NCBI GenBank assembly: GCA_023229845.1
Contig: JALNYK010000006.1
Coordinates: 1 to 64,000, forward strand
From: Gallionella sp.
GTDB taxonomy: Bacteria > Pseudomonadota > Gammaproteobacteria > Burkholderiales > Gallionellaceae
DNA length: 64,000 nt
Direction: 5' to 3'
The notes under the pieces were generated by a model. The model saw only the letters and a program-made list of their open reading frames with translations, was not told where the DNA came from and ran no database searches. This document shows positions 14,909-24,368 of the stretch, in pieces; position 1 is the stretch's first letter, and every line of letters begins with the position of its first letter. Made by a program: the position numbers and the translations under genes.

Positions 14909-17038
14909 GTGAAGACCGCTCCCGCCAAAATCCCGCCCGCCACGCTGGCCAAACTCGCCAAGCTGGGCATTCATCACCGTTCCGACCTGCTGCTGCACCT
15001 GCCGCTGCGCTACGAGGACGAGACCCATCTCGCGCCCATCGCGACCGTGCAGCCCGGCGAGACGGTGCAGGTGCAGGGTGTGATCACCCACAGCGAGGTG
15101 ACTTTCCGCCCGCGCCGCACGCTGGTGTGCCGCCTGCAGGAGGGCGACGACGAGCTGTACTTGCGCTTCCTGAATTTCTATCCCAGCCAGCAGAAACAGC
15201 TGGCCGTCGGCAAACAGATACGCGCCGTCGGCGAGGCGCGCATGGGTTACTTCGGGCTGGAGATGGTGCACCCGAAATGCCGGGCGGTGGACGACGACAC
15301 GCCGTTGAATACCAGTCTCTCGCCGGTGTATCCGACCACCGCGGGGCTGTCGCAGATCGTGTTGCGCAAGCTGATCGGCAACGCGCTGGAAGTGCTGCCG
15401 CTGTCCGACACGTTGCCCGAGAGGGTGCGCGAGAGTCTGGGGCTGGCGGACTTCGCCGATAGCCTGCACCTGCTGCACAACCCCACGCCGGACATTTCCG
15501 CGAGCACGCTGGAAGACCGCAGCCACGCCGCATGGCAGCGCATCAAGTTCGACGAGTTGCTCGCGCAGCAGTTGTCGATGCGAGTGCATCACCGCGAACG
15601 CAACAAACGCATTTCACCCGCGCTCGCGCCGCAGCACCGGCTGACCGGCGCGCTGCTGGTGAAGTTGCCGTTCGCACTGACCGGCGCGCAGCGAAAGGTG
15701 TATGCCGAGATCAGTCGCGACCTCGCGCAGCCGCATCCGATGCAACGCCTGCTGCTCGGCGATGTCGGCAGCGGCAAGACCATCATCGCCGCGCTCGCCG
15801 CATTGCAGGCGATAGAGAGCGGCTACCAGGTCGCGTTGATGGCGCCGACCGAGATCCTCGCCGAACAGCATTACCTCAAGCTGCGCGAGTGGCTGGAGCC
15901 GCTGGGCGTCAGTCCGGTGTGGCTGTCCGGCAGCCTGAAGAAGAAAGAGAAAACCGCTGCTGCGGAACGCATCGCCAGCGGCGACACGATGCTCGCGATA
16001 GGCACGCATGCCTTGTTCCAGCAGAGCGTCGAGTTCCCCAGGCTCGGCCTCGCCATCGTCGACGAGCAGCACAAGTTCGGCGTGCAGCAGCGGCTGGCGT
16101 TGCGCAACAAGGGTAAATCAGCCGTAGGTCGGGCTTCAGCCCGACATGCCGATGCCGATTCTGTCGAGACAGTCGGGCTGAAGCCCGACCTACAAGCTGG
16201 CCTGCAAATAAGTGAGCCCCACCAGCTGATGATGAGCGCGACGCCCATCCCGCGCACGCTGGCGATGAGCTACTACGCCGATCTCGACGTATCGGTGATC
16301 GACGAATTGCCGCCAGGACGCACGCCGGTGGTCACCAAACTGGTCAGCGATGGACGCCGCGACGAGGTGTTCGAGCGCGTGCGCGCCGCTTGCATGAAGG
16401 GACAGCAGGCTTACTGGGTGTGTCCGCTGATCGACGAATCCGAGGCGCTGCAATTGCAGACGGCCATCGAGACCCATCAACTGCTCACGGAAGCCTTCCC
16501 CGAACTGCGCGTCGGCCTCGCGCACGGCAGGCTCCCTTCGACGGAAAAGGCGGGAATCATGGCCGCGTTCAAGGCGGGCGAGCTGCAACTGCTGGTCGCG
16601 ACTACGGTGATCGAGGTCGGTGTCGATGTGCCGAACGCCAGCCTGATGGTGATAGACCACGCCGAGCGCATGGGGTTGGCGCAGCTGCACCAGCTGCGCG
16701 GGCGCGTCGGGCGCGGTGCGGCCGAGAGCATGTGCGTGCTGCTGTTCCAGTCGGAGAAGCTGTCCGAACTGGCGCGGTCGCGGCTGAAAATTATTTACGA
16801 GAGCAACGACGGCTTCGAGATCGCGCAACAGGATTTACAATTGCGTGGCCCGGGCGAGTTGCTGGGCGCACGACAGAGCGGCGTGGCGATGCTGCGCTTC
16901 GCCGATCTCAATGAGGACGAAGACCTGCTGGATCAGGCGAGGCTCGTCGCCGACGAGTTGTTGCAGCATCACCCCGAAGCGGCGCATGCACATCTGCAGC
17001 GCTGGATGGCTAACAAACACGATTACCTGCATGTCTGA
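14909..17038 (+). CDS. recG: ATP-dependent DNA helicase RecG, carrying an in-frame repeat insertion
   Basis: A 709-residue RecG. The wedge/OB domain occupies about residues 50-150, followed by the SF2 helicase core: Walker A GDVGSGKT (about 288), DEQHKFGVQQR (motif II), MSATPIPRTLAMS (motif III), RVGRG (motif VI) and the C-terminal TRG segment. RecG remodels stalled forks and branched DNA. Between motif II and III, where RecG normally has a short loop, codons about 405-428 are encoded by a 70-base palindromic repeat (16124-16193) read in frame, adding roughly 25-30 residues. All motifs are intact, so the protein may still work. The start is a GTG at 14909 next to a REP hairpin, without a clear ribosome binding site. 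Confidence 0.93.
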   Translation: MKTAPAKIPPATLAKLAKLGIHHRSDLLLHLPLRYEDETHLAPIATVQPGETVQVQGVITHSEVTFRPRRTLVCRLQEGDDELYLRFLNFYPSQQKQLAVGKQIRAVGEARMGYFGLEMVHPKCRAVDDDTPLNTSLSPVYPTTAGLSQIVLRKLIGNALEVLPLSDTLPERVRESLGLADFADSLHLLHNPTPDISASTLEDRSHAAWQRIKFDELLAQQLSMRVHHRERNKRISPALAPQHRLTGALLVKLPFALTGAQRKVYAEISRDLAQPHPMQRLLLGDVGSGKTIIAALAALQAIESGYQVALMAPTEILAEQHYLKLREWLEPLGVSPVWLSGSLKKKEKTAAAERIASGDTMLAIGTHALFQQSVEFPRLGLAIVDEQHKFGVQQRLALRNKGKSAVGRASARHADADSVETVGLKPDLQAGLQISEPHQLMMSATPIPRTLAMSYYADLDVSVIDELPPGRTPVVTKLVSDGRRDEVFERVRAACMKGQQAYWVCPLIDESEALQLQTAIETHQLLTEAFPELRVGLAHGRLPSTEKAGIMAAFKAGELQLLVATTVIEVGVDVPNASLMVIDHAERMGLAQLHQLRGRVGRGAAESMCVLLFQSEKLSELARSRLKIIYESNDGFEIAQQDLQLRGPGELLGARQSGVAMLRFADLNEDEDLLDQARLVADELLQHHPEAAHAHLQRWMANKHDYLHV
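16124..16193. repeat. REP pair inserted in frame within recG
   Basis: Inverted copies of the GTAGGTCGGGCTTCAGCCCG unit at 16124-16145 and 16172-16193 are separated by 26 bases. The outer arms match the palindrome at 2111-2158. The 70-base element plus junction bases keep the recG frame open and encode residues AVGRASARHADADS and following. Confidence 0.95.
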
Positions 17039-17585
17039 CGGCAAAAATAACGACGATTATTGGCACGGCGCGGCGGTCGGATGCGACGCGAAGCTCGCGC
17101 CCTGGCTGCGCGACCGCGGCTCGCTGACGCAACGCATCCGCGAACGCTGCGAACTCTTCGCCGTGCGCCCGGTGCGTAGCGGGCTGGCGCGCATCGCGTT
17201 CGACGAATCCGCGCTGCTGGGATTAGCACCCCACCGGCTCGCATGGTCGCGCGAGGTGTTCCTGTATGCCGACGGCAAGCCGGTGGTGTTCGCGCACTCG
17301 GCCTGTGCTCCGCAGCACCTGCGCGGCGCATGGGGCGCGGTGCGCGGCCTCGGCAGCAGGCCGCTGGGGGAATTGCTGTTTTCGCATCCGCAGGTGGCGC
17401 GCAAGCCGCTGCACTACAAGGCGCTGCATGCGCATCATCTGCTGTACCGTAGCGCTGCGACAGTGCTGGGCGATGCGCCGGAGCGCCTGTGGGCACGCCG
17501 CTCGCTGTTCACGCTGCACGGCGCGCCGCTGCTGGTGACGGAAGTGTTCTTGCCGGGGATATTGCGGCTGGATCAAACTCGATAA
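17031..17585 (+). CDS. ubiC: Chorismate lyase
   Basis: A 184-residue protein whose start overlaps the recG stop by eight bases. It shows the UbiC features LTQRIRERCELFAVRPV, REVFLYADGKPVVFAHSACAP, RPLGELLFSHPQVARKPLHY and the C-terminal RRSLFTLHGAPLLVTEVFLP (active-site Glu near the end). It removes pyruvate from chorismate to give 4-hydroxybenzoate, the first step of ubiquinone synthesis, so a ubiquinone-based respiratory chain is implied. The frame is open upstream within recG, but MSDGKNNDDYW is the natural start. Confidence 0.9.
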   Translation: MSDGKNNDDYWHGAAVGCDAKLAPWLRDRGSLTQRIRERCELFAVRPVRSGLARIAFDESALLGLAPHRLAWSREVFLYADGKPVVFAHSACAPQHLRGAWGAVRGLGSRPLGELLFSHPQVARKPLHYKALHAHHLLYRSAATVLGDAPERLWARRSLFTLHGAPLLVTEVFLPGILRLDQTR

Positions 17586-17596
17586 GCCCTTGCATC

Positions 17597-17716
17597 GTCA
17601 TTCCGGCGTAGGCCGGAATCCAGTCAGAAAACACTCTGCGAAGCAGACAAGGCCATGATTGCCCCGCTTGCGCGGGAAATTTTAATCATCTGGATACCGG
17701 CCTTCGCCGGTATGAC
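17597..17716. repeat. 120-bp inverted-repeat mini-element, GTCATTCCGGC family
   Basis: The ends are inverted copies of a unit GTCATTCCGGCGTAGGCCGG followed by AATCCAG, each unit itself a hairpin. The core is different from the other copies at 23417-23526, 48888-48995 and 56852-56973, although all have a similar length. There is no ORF inside. The element fills the gap between ubiC and the next methyltransferase. Confidence 0.85.
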
Positions 17717-17792
17717 GCAGCTTTTGCCATGGCTATCCGGGATAAACACAGGCATCGCGGATGTGTGGAAAACTATTCGTTCAGGAGGCGAC

Positions 17793-18413
17793 ATGCAATC
17801 GAAACAACACTGGGAAAAAGTCTACGAGACCAAGTCCGCCGATGCGCTGAGCTGGTTCCAGCCGCATGCCGAGTCTTCGCTGGGCTTCATCCATGCGACC
17901 GGCGTCGACAAGGACGCGGCGATCGTCGATGTCGGCGGCGGAGCCTCGACGCTGGTGGACGATCTGGTGGCGGAAGGTTATTCGGATATGTCCGTGCTCG
18001 ACCTGTCCGCCGCCGCGTTGAGCGCGGCGCGCCGGCGGCTGGGTGAGCAGGAAGGCAAGGTGAACTGGATCGAGGCCGACATCACCGAAGTGGAACTACC
18101 GGAGAGTCGCTACGACATCTGGCACGACCGCGCGGTGTTCCACTTCCTCACCAGCGTGAAAGACCGTGTAGCCTATGTGCAGACGGTGTTCCGTTCGGTG
18201 AAGCCCGGCGGCCATGTGATCGTCGCGACCTTCGCCGAAGATGGGCCGGAGAAATGCAGCGGCCTGCCGGTGATGCGCTACAGCCCGGACGGGTTGCACG
18301 ACGAGTTCGGCGAGGCGTTCACGCTGCTGCAACACCAGAAGGAAGAACATCGCACGCCGTCCGGTTCGGTGCAGCAGTTCGTCTACTGCTACTGCCGCCG
18401 CATCAACTCGTAA
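17793..18413 (+). CDS. Class I SAM-dependent methyltransferase
   Basis: A 206-residue single-domain methyltransferase. The N-terminus QSKQHWEKVYETKSADALSWFQPHAE and the SAM motif AAIVDVGGGASTLVDDLV (about residues 43-60) are followed by VLDLSAAAL and the YDIWHDRAVFHFL motif. This subgroup is often annotated as a trans-aconitate or thiopurine-type methyltransferase, but the substrate is unknown. A strong AGGAGG ribosome binding site lies just before the ATG at 17793; longer in-frame starts fall inside the repeat element. Its end overlaps the convergent c-di-GMP gene by 11 bases. Confidence 0.85.
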   Translation: MQSKQHWEKVYETKSADALSWFQPHAESSLGFIHATGVDKDAAIVDVGGGASTLVDDLVAEGYSDMSVLDLSAAALSAARRRLGEQEGKVNWIEADITEVELPESRYDIWHDRAVFHFLTSVKDRVAYVQTVFRSVKPGGHVIVATFAEDGPEKCSGLPVMRYSPDGLHDEFGEAFTLLQHQKEEHRTPSGSVQQFVYCYCRRINS

Positions 18414-21400
18414 ATTTTTTCTCGCTCGCCAGCAGCGCGTCGAACTCTGCCGCCGGCATCGGCTTTGCATACAGATAGCCTTGCGCGGAATCGCAGCCGG
18501 CGGCGATCAGCATGTCGCGTTGCTCGACAGTCTCCACGCCTTCCGCGATCACTTTCAAACCCAGCTTGTGCGCCATCATGATGATGGCTTCGGACAACGC
18601 AAGGTCGTTCGGGTCGGTGGCGAGGTCGCGCACGAAGGAGCGGTCGATCTTGAGATAGTCGATGTCGAATTTTTTCAGGTAAGCCAGCGACGAGTAGCCG
18701 GTGCCGAAATCGTCTATCGCGACCTGGATGCCGGCATCGCGGAACTTCAGCAGTTTGCCGGTGACGTCGGCGCGTTCGTCCAGCAGCAGTCCCTCGGTGA
18801 TCTCGATCACCAGACACTCGCCGGGCAGGCCGATCTCGTTCATATAGGCCAGCCAGGATTTGCTGTAATCGTCGATGACGAACTGGCCGGGCGATTTGTT
18901 CACGCTGACTTGCGCACAGGAGTAGCCGCGGTCGCGCCAGCGCAGCATCCAGTCGGCGGCTTCGCGGAACACCCAGTCGCCGATCTCGCCGATCAGGCCG
19001 ACTTCCTCGGCGAGCGGGATGAATTCCATCGGGCTGACCATGGCTTGTTCGGGATGCCGCCAGCGGATCAGCGCCTCGGCCTTGATTATGCTGCCGCTGG
19101 AGAGATCGATAATGGGTTGGAAGAACAGCTCAAGTTGCCCCGACGGCAGCGCGTTGCGCAGGTCGCGGATCAGGTGCTGGCGGTGCTGCGCGTGTTCCTG
19201 CATCCGGCTGGTGAAGTAGCTGAAACAGTTGCGCCCGTTGCCCTTTGCGACATACATCGCCTGGTCGGCGTTTTTCAGCAGCCCCTCGATTTCGCCCGCA
19301 TCGTTGGGGTAGAGCGTGATGCCGATGCTGGCGGAGATGTAGACGACTTCGTCGCCGATCTGGAACGGGCGCGCCAGCGCCTCGACGAGGTGTTCCGCCA
19401 CCTGTTCGCTGCGAGTTGGGTCGTTCAGTTGCGGCAGGATCACGGTGAATTCGTCGCCGCCCAGGCGCGCCACCGTGTCGGAGCCGCGCACGCAAGAACT
19501 GATGCGGCGCGCCGCGTCGATCAGCAACAGGTCGCCTACATCGTGCCCCAGCGTGTCGTTCACTTCCTTGAAACGGTCGAGGTCGATGAACAGCAACGCC
19601 AGCGATTGCCCGTTGCGCTGGGTCTTGCGCATCTCCTGTTCGAGCCGGTCGCGGAACAACCGGCGGTTGGGCAATCGGGTGATATGGTCGTAGTTGGCCT
19701 GGTGCCAGATCAGGTCTTCCGCGCGTTTGCGTTCGATCGCGATGCTGGCGAGATTCGCCGCCTGCTGGATCAGCTCGATGTCGGCCTCGTCCGGCGCACC
19801 AGCCAGTTTGCGGTAAATCGCGAACGTGCCCAGCACCTCGCCCTTGCTGGAGCGGATCGGTTCCGACCAGCAGGAAACCAGCCCGGCATCCCGGGTCAGT
19901 TCGAGTATTCCGGGATAGGAAGCCCAGTAGGGATGCGAGTGGATGTCCTCGACGATCACGCGCTCGTTGCGGAACGCGGCGGTGCCGCAGGAACCGACCG
20001 CATCGCCGATGAGCAGGCCATCGATGGCTTGGTTGTAGGCTTCCGGCAGGCTGGGGGCCGCACCCAGCAGCAGGCGTTTGCCAGTTTCGTCCAGCCGCAG
20101 GATGGAGCACTGCATGCCGCTGCGCGATTGCTCCGCGTAGCTGACGATCTGGGCGAGGATGTCGGACATCGCCGCGCCGCTGGCGAGCAGCTCGAAGATG
20201 CGGTTGCGCAGCCGTTCCAGTTCGATGTTGTGATGGCGCTCGGAAATGTCGCGGCCGACGCCGATCAGCCCGACCGCTTCGCCGTGCGCGTCGTACAGCG
20301 GAGTCTTCACCATCTCCAGCAGGATGCGCCGTCCGTCGGCGGCCGGCGCCCACTCCTCGTTGCGTCGAGGCTTGCCGGAGGCCAGCATCAGCTCGTCCTG
20401 CTCGCGGAAGAAGCGTGCCCTGTCTTCCGGCGCGAGGTCGAAGTCGGTCTTGCCGACGATCTCCTGCTCGCTACGGCCGAGCAGCGTCTCGAATGCCTTG
20501 TTGCAGCCGAGGAATATGCCGTTTCGGTCCTTGTAGAACACGATGTCGGGGATGACGCTCATCATCACGCTCAATCGCTGGCCCATCGAATCGATCAATT
20601 GCGCCTGCGCGATGTCGCGCTCGCGTCGCATCACGTTGATGCGGTCGGCCAGCGCGAACGAGAGCAGCAGCATCTCCAGCGCCGAGCCGATCTGGATGCC
20701 GTACAGCGTCAGCAGATTGGTCGGCAGCCAGCCCATATTGCGCGCGCCCATCACCGACACGCCTATCATCAGCAGGCTCCACGCCAGCAGGAAATAACGA
20801 GCGCCGGGATGGCCGCGGCGCAGCCCGATGACGCCGCTGCTGATGACCACGACGGGCGTGAGCGCACCCAGCAGCGAAACGCTCATTGCCGACCAGTGGT
20901 AGGGTAGCGCCACCGATGCCAGGCCGACCAGCGTGAACATCCAGCCGAGGGCGATCAGTGCACGATCGTGGCGCGGCGCAATCCTCGGCGTGTCGAGGAA
21001 CACGCGGGTGAACAGTGTGCCGAACAGCCCGGCTGCGGCGAAACCGAACGGCAGTGCCACGTTTCCCCAGCCCGGCCGGTCCGGCCACAGGAACTGGTTG
21101 CCCAGGCCGCTCAAGCTTAGCAGCCCGACCGCAAGGCTGGCGACGAAACAGACATAGATCAGATAGGCGCGTTCGCGCAGCGAAAAATACAGCAGCAGGT
21201 TGTACGCCATCAGCGCCAGCAGCATGCCGAAGTACAGCGCCAGCACGACATAGCTTTCCTGATTGTGACGCTCGAACGCCTCGGGCTGCCACAGTTGCAG
21301 CGGCAGGGTCAGCGTGCCGGAAGATTGGACGCGCAGGTAGAAAGTCTGCTCGCCCGCCGCGAGTTGCACCGGAAACACGAAGTTGCGGTGGGTCACGGGA

Positions 21401-21813
21401 CGCGCGCCGAACGGCATTAGGTCGCCCGCTGCCAGCCTCTGCCAGCCGTTCGCATCGCGGGAATAGAACTCGACCCGGTCGAGCGAGGGAAACGCGACCT
21501 CCAGCAGCATCGGCTCGTTTGTGGCGCCGTCGGTATCCAGCCGCAGCCAGTATGCCGAGGAGGAGTAGCCGAAATTGAGCGCGCTGTCTTTGCCGACGCT
21601 GCCGGGCGGAACGGCCGGGCGGAATTCGTTGTCGTGTGCGTCGCCCGTCACGTCGGCGATGGCCAGCTTGCCGCCCGGGTCCTCCAGCACCTCGACATGC
21701 CCGGACAGCACATAGGACGGCATGGACGGAGCTATCGCCAGCGGCGCAGCCTGTGCGGCCGGGAAGAACAGCAAGGCGGATGCCGTCAGCAGGATGGGAA
21801 GGAGAATTCTCAT
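18403..21813 (-). CDS. Membrane sensor diguanylate cyclase/phosphodiesterase (7TM-DISM, PAS, GAF, GGDEF, EAL)
   Basis: A protein of about 1136 residues. A signal peptide (residues 1-22) leads into a periplasmic 7TMR-DISMED2-like beta domain (to about 180), a seven-helix 7TM-DISM region (about 185-395), a PAS domain (about 425-540), a GAF domain (about 555-700), GGDEF (RLGGDEFTVIL, about 785) and EAL (AEALIRWRHP, about 912). The GGDEF has an RxxD I-site (RGSD) five residues upstream, implying c-di-GMP feedback. The EAL domain keeps EITEG, DDFGTGYSSL, DYLKIDRSF and AEGVET, so both enzyme activities appear intact. The ATG at 21811-21813 with GGAG upstream gives the signal peptide. Confidence 0.93.
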   Translation of the reverse strand: MRILLPILLTASALLFFPAAQAAPLAIAPSMPSYVLSGHVEVLEDPGGKLAIADVTGDAHDNEFRPAVPPGSVGKDSALNFGYSSSAYWLRLDTDGATNEPMLLEVAFPSLDRVEFYSRDANGWQRLAAGDLMPFGARPVTHRNFVFPVQLAAGEQTFYLRVQSSGTLTLPLQLWQPEAFERHNQESYVVLALYFGMLLALMAYNLLLYFSLRERAYLIYVCFVASLAVGLLSLSGLGNQFLWPDRPGWGNVALPFGFAAAGLFGTLFTRVFLDTPRIAPRHDRALIALGWMFTLVGLASVALPYHWSAMSVSLLGALTPVVVISSGVIGLRRGHPGARYFLLAWSLLMIGVSVMGARNMGWLPTNLLTLYGIQIGSALEMLLLSFALADRINVMRRERDIAQAQLIDSMGQRLSVMMSVIPDIVFYKDRNGIFLGCNKAFETLLGRSEQEIVGKTDFDLAPEDRARFFREQDELMLASGKPRRNEEWAPAADGRRILLEMVKTPLYDAHGEAVGLIGVGRDISERHHNIELERLRNRIFELLASGAAMSDILAQIVSYAEQSRSGMQCSILRLDETGKRLLLGAAPSLPEAYNQAIDGLLIGDAVGSCGTAAFRNERVIVEDIHSHPYWASYPGILELTRDAGLVSCWSEPIRSSKGEVLGTFAIYRKLAGAPDEADIELIQQAANLASIAIERKRAEDLIWHQANYDHITRLPNRRLFRDRLEQEMRKTQRNGQSLALLFIDLDRFKEVNDTLGHDVGDLLLIDAARRISSCVRGSDTVARLGGDEFTVILPQLNDPTRSEQVAEHLVEALARPFQIGDEVVYISASIGITLYPNDAGEIEGLLKNADQAMYVAKGNGRNCFSYFTSRMQEHAQHRQHLIRDLRNALPSGQLELFFQPIIDLSSGSIIKAEALIRWRHPEQAMVSPMEFIPLAEEVGLIGEIGDWVFREAADWMLRWRDRGYSCAQVSVNKSPGQFVIDDYSKSWLAYMNEIGLPGECLVIEITEGLLLDERADVTGKLLKFRDAGIQVAIDDFGTGYSSLAYLKKFDIDYLKIDRSFVRDLATDPNDLALSEAIIMMAHKLGLKVIAEGVETVEQRDMLIAAGCDSAQGYLYAKPMPAAEFDALLASEKKFTS

Positions 21814-21866
21814 TTCGGGGCGGACTCTACCAGAAACCGCTTGCAAAACAATAACCCGCAGGGATG

Positions 21867-22496
21867 TCAGTCCTTGCGCAGCACGATGCAGCGGAACCAG
21901 CCGCCGGCCAGCATCGGCTCGTCGCTGACCACCCGCAGTTCTGGTGCTTCGCGCAGCAGTTCCTCGAACACCACATCCATGCGCGTGGCGAAGCGGCGCG
22001 TCAGCGGCGTGAGCGCGCGGCGCAGCCAGGCGTGCTGGTGCGGGTGCAGGAACTTGTCGAACAGGACGATGGCCCCCCCGGGCTTCAGCACGCGCGCCGC
22101 CTCGGCGAGGCACAGCTCGGGTTGCGGCACCACCGCGACGATCAGGTGCAGCACCACATGGTCGAACGACTCATCTGAAAAAGGCAGCGCCATGCTGTCG
22201 CCCAGCACGAAATCGACCTCCAGCCCCGTGGCGCGCGGCACCGCGCGGCGCAGCATCCCGGCGCTGAAGTCCAGCGCGGCATAGCGATGCAGCGGCGGCA
22301 GGAACGGCAGGTCCAGCCCGGTCCCCGCGCCGCTCACCAGCACGCGCCCCGGCGCATCCGTCGGCAGCGCGCGCAACGAGCGTTTGCGCGCCGCGCGCAT
22401 CACATGCGAGACGACGAGGTCGTAGAGCGGCGCGAGCAGGTTGTAGCTGAAGCGCAGCGGCGTGTTCTGGCGGTAGGGCAGGTCGGACATGGTCAT
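21867..22496 (-). CDS. Class I SAM-dependent methyltransferase, UbiE/PmtA-like
   Basis: A 209-residue protein: RFSYNLLAPLYDLVVSHVMRAARK at the N-terminus resembles UbiE/phospholipid methyltransferases; the SAM motif is VLVSGAGTGLDLPFL, and FDHVVLHLIVAVVPQPE plus ARVLKPGGAIVLFDKFLHP form motifs II/III. The target may be a lipid or quinone-like small molecule, but this is inference. Its start overlaps the oxyR stop as ATGA (22493-22496), so it is probably co-translated with oxyR. Confidence 0.83.
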   Translation of the reverse strand: MTMSDLPYRQNTPLRFSYNLLAPLYDLVVSHVMRAARKRSLRALPTDAPGRVLVSGAGTGLDLPFLPPLHRYAALDFSAGMLRRAVPRATGLEVDFVLGDSMALPFSDESFDHVVLHLIVAVVPQPELCLAEAARVLKPGGAIVLFDKFLHPHQHAWLRRALTPLTRRFATRMDVVFEELLREAPELRVVSDEPMLAGGWFRCIVLRKD

Positions 22497-23398
22497 GGCA
22501 GGTGATGGATTCCGGTAATTTTGGCTTGTGCGACCGCTTGCGACAAGGCCTCGACGGCCTGGGTGCGACCGAAGCTCTTGCGCCAGGCCAGCGCGATGCG
22601 GCGCGCCGGGGCGGGCTTGGTGAACGGGACGACCTTCAGCAAACGGCTGCGGTAGCGTGCGCTGTTCGCCGAGGCGGGCAGTACGGTGACGCCCAGCCCC
22701 GAGGCGACCATGTTGCGTATCGTCTCCAGCGACGTGCCCTGCTGGATGTCCGCGCCCTTGCGGTGCAGCTCGGGGCAGGCCTCTTCCACCTGGTTGCTGA
22801 AGCAATGCCCGGAGTCCAGCAGCAGCACCTTTTCTTCCGACAGCTCCTGCGGCCGGATGCTGCGCCGCGACGCCCAGCGGTGCTCGCTGTTCACCACCAC
22901 CTCGAACGGCTCGTCGTACAGCGGATGGGTGAGGATGCCGCCGTCGCCGAACGGCAGCGCGACGACGATCACGTCCAGCTTGCCGTTGCGCAACAGCGTA
23001 TCCAGATTGGCCGTGATGTTCTCCTCCACCTCCAGCGGCATCTGCGGCGCGACCTTCTTCAGCGCGGGAATCAGGTCGGGCAGCAGATAAGGCCCGACGC
23101 TGTGAATGACGCCGATGCGCAAGGGTGCTACGAGCTGGTTCCGGCCCTGCGCCGCGATCTCGCGGATGCGCTCCGCCTCTTCCAGCACGCGCTGCGCCTG
23201 CTCCACGATGGCCGCGCCCACCGGCGTGAGCGCGACCTCGTTCTTGCCGCGCTCGAATATCTTCAGGCCCAGTTCCTCTTCCAGCTTCTGTATCGCCAGC
23301 GACAGCGCCGGCTGGCTGATGAAAGACTTTTCCGCCGCGCGGCGGAAGTTGCGTTCCTGCGCCACGGCGACGATGAAGCGTAGTTCGTTGAGCGTCAT
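22493..23398 (-). CDS. oxyR: Hydrogen peroxide-sensing LysR regulator OxyR
   Basis: A 301-residue LysR-type regulator with an N-terminal winged HTH (MTLNELRFIVAVAQERNFRRAAEK, SFISQPALSLAIQKLEEELG). By hand count the two cysteines in SGHCFSNQVEEACPEL fall at residues 199 and 208, the same numbers and spacing as the redox-active Cys199-Cys208 pair of E. coli OxyR. Peroxide would oxidise these to a disulfide and activate transcription. It is divergent from rubrerythrin, rubredoxin, rubredoxin reductase and dps, a set that fits an OxyR regulon, and two inverted repeats lie between. Confidence 0.92.
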   Translation of the reverse strand: MTLNELRFIVAVAQERNFRRAAEKSFISQPALSLAIQKLEEELGLKIFERGKNEVALTPVGAAIVEQAQRVLEEAERIREIAAQGRNQLVAPLRIGVIHSVGPYLLPDLIPALKKVAPQMPLEVEENITANLDTLLRNGKLDVIVVALPFGDGGILTHPLYDEPFEVVVNSEHRWASRRSIRPQELSEEKVLLLDSGHCFSNQVEEACPELHRKGADIQQGTSLETIRNMVASGLGVTVLPASANSARYRSRLLKVVPFTKPAPARRIALAWRKSFGRTQAVEALSQAVAQAKITGIHHLP

Positions 23399-23416
23399 GA
23401 GAATCCCTTTTAAACC

Positions 23417-23526
23417 GTCATTCCGGCGAAGGCCGGAATCCAGTGCGGTTATTCAATATGCAGTTGGTCTTGTCCTGCTTCGCAGGATTTTTCAGATTGC
23501 TGGATTCCGGCATCCGCCGGAATGAC
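23417..23526. repeat. 110-bp inverted-repeat mini-element, GTCATTCCGGC family
   Basis: The outer units (23417-23443 and 23500-23526) are inverted GTCATTCCGGCGAAGGCCGG copies; the core contains a further hairpin TCCTGCTTCGCAGGA. It lies in the oxyR leader, between the oxyR start and the candidate operators. Confidence 0.88.
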
Positions 23527-23532
23527 GTGCTA

Positions 23533-23581
23533 GTGATTTGCATAATAAATCACCTGTGTTTGAACAATCAATTGGATTGAT
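23533..23581. promoter_or_regulatory. Candidate OxyR operator pair
   Basis: Two inverted repeats lie upstream of rubrerythrin: GTGATTT-N7-AAATCAC at 23533-23553 and ATCAAT-TGG-ATTGAT at 23567-23581. The second has the T-N11-A spacing of LysR-type sites. Their centres are 31 bases apart, about three helical turns, as expected for a LysR tetramer. Binding is inferred from position and symmetry only. Confidence 0.55.
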
Positions 23582-23649
23582 GAATCGGCCAAGCCTACAT
23601 TGCAACCCGTGGACAGCAGCCACATCCAACCGACCGACAGGAGAACGAA

Positions 23650-24123
<474 letters not shown>

Positions 24124-24126
24124 TAA

Positions 24127-24148
24127 GTAGGTCGGGCTTTAACCCGAC
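24127..24148. repeat. Single REP unit
   Basis: One GTAGGTCGGGCTTTAACCCG hairpin unit lies directly after the rubrerythrin stop, before the rubredoxin ribosome binding site. Confidence 0.8.
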
Positions 24149-24186
24149 AGCGGACCGACAAAATACGATTACAAAAGGAGAGCGAC

Positions 24187-24351
24187 ATGAAAGTCTGGCA
24201 ATGTGTGGTGTGCGGTTTCATCTACGACGAGACCAAGGGAATGCCGGAAGACGGCATCAAGGCCGGCACGGCTTGGGCGGACATCCCGGAAGACTGGGCC
24301 TGCCCGGATTGCGGCGTGGCCAAGGCGGATTTCGAGATGATCGAGGTTTAA
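24187..24351 (+). CDS. Rubredoxin
   Basis: A 54-residue protein with the two iron-binding CxxC motifs C6-V-V-C9 and C39-P-D-C42, the YDETKG stretch and the EDWACPDCGVAK signature. It is a one-electron carrier, here most likely between the FAD reductase encoded downstream and rubrerythrin. An AAAGGAG ribosome binding site lies just before the ATG. Confidence 0.96.
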   Translation: MKVWQCVVCGFIYDETKGMPEDGIKAGTAWADIPEDWACPDCGVAKADFEMIEV

Positions 24352-24368
24352 ACCAAAGAAGTAGTTCA

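Noticed and set aside
18481..20907. 808-codon open frame on the plus strand
   Set aside because: It is antisense to the GGDEF/EAL protein, whose domains are unmistakable; GC-rich DNA leaves the opposite strand open.
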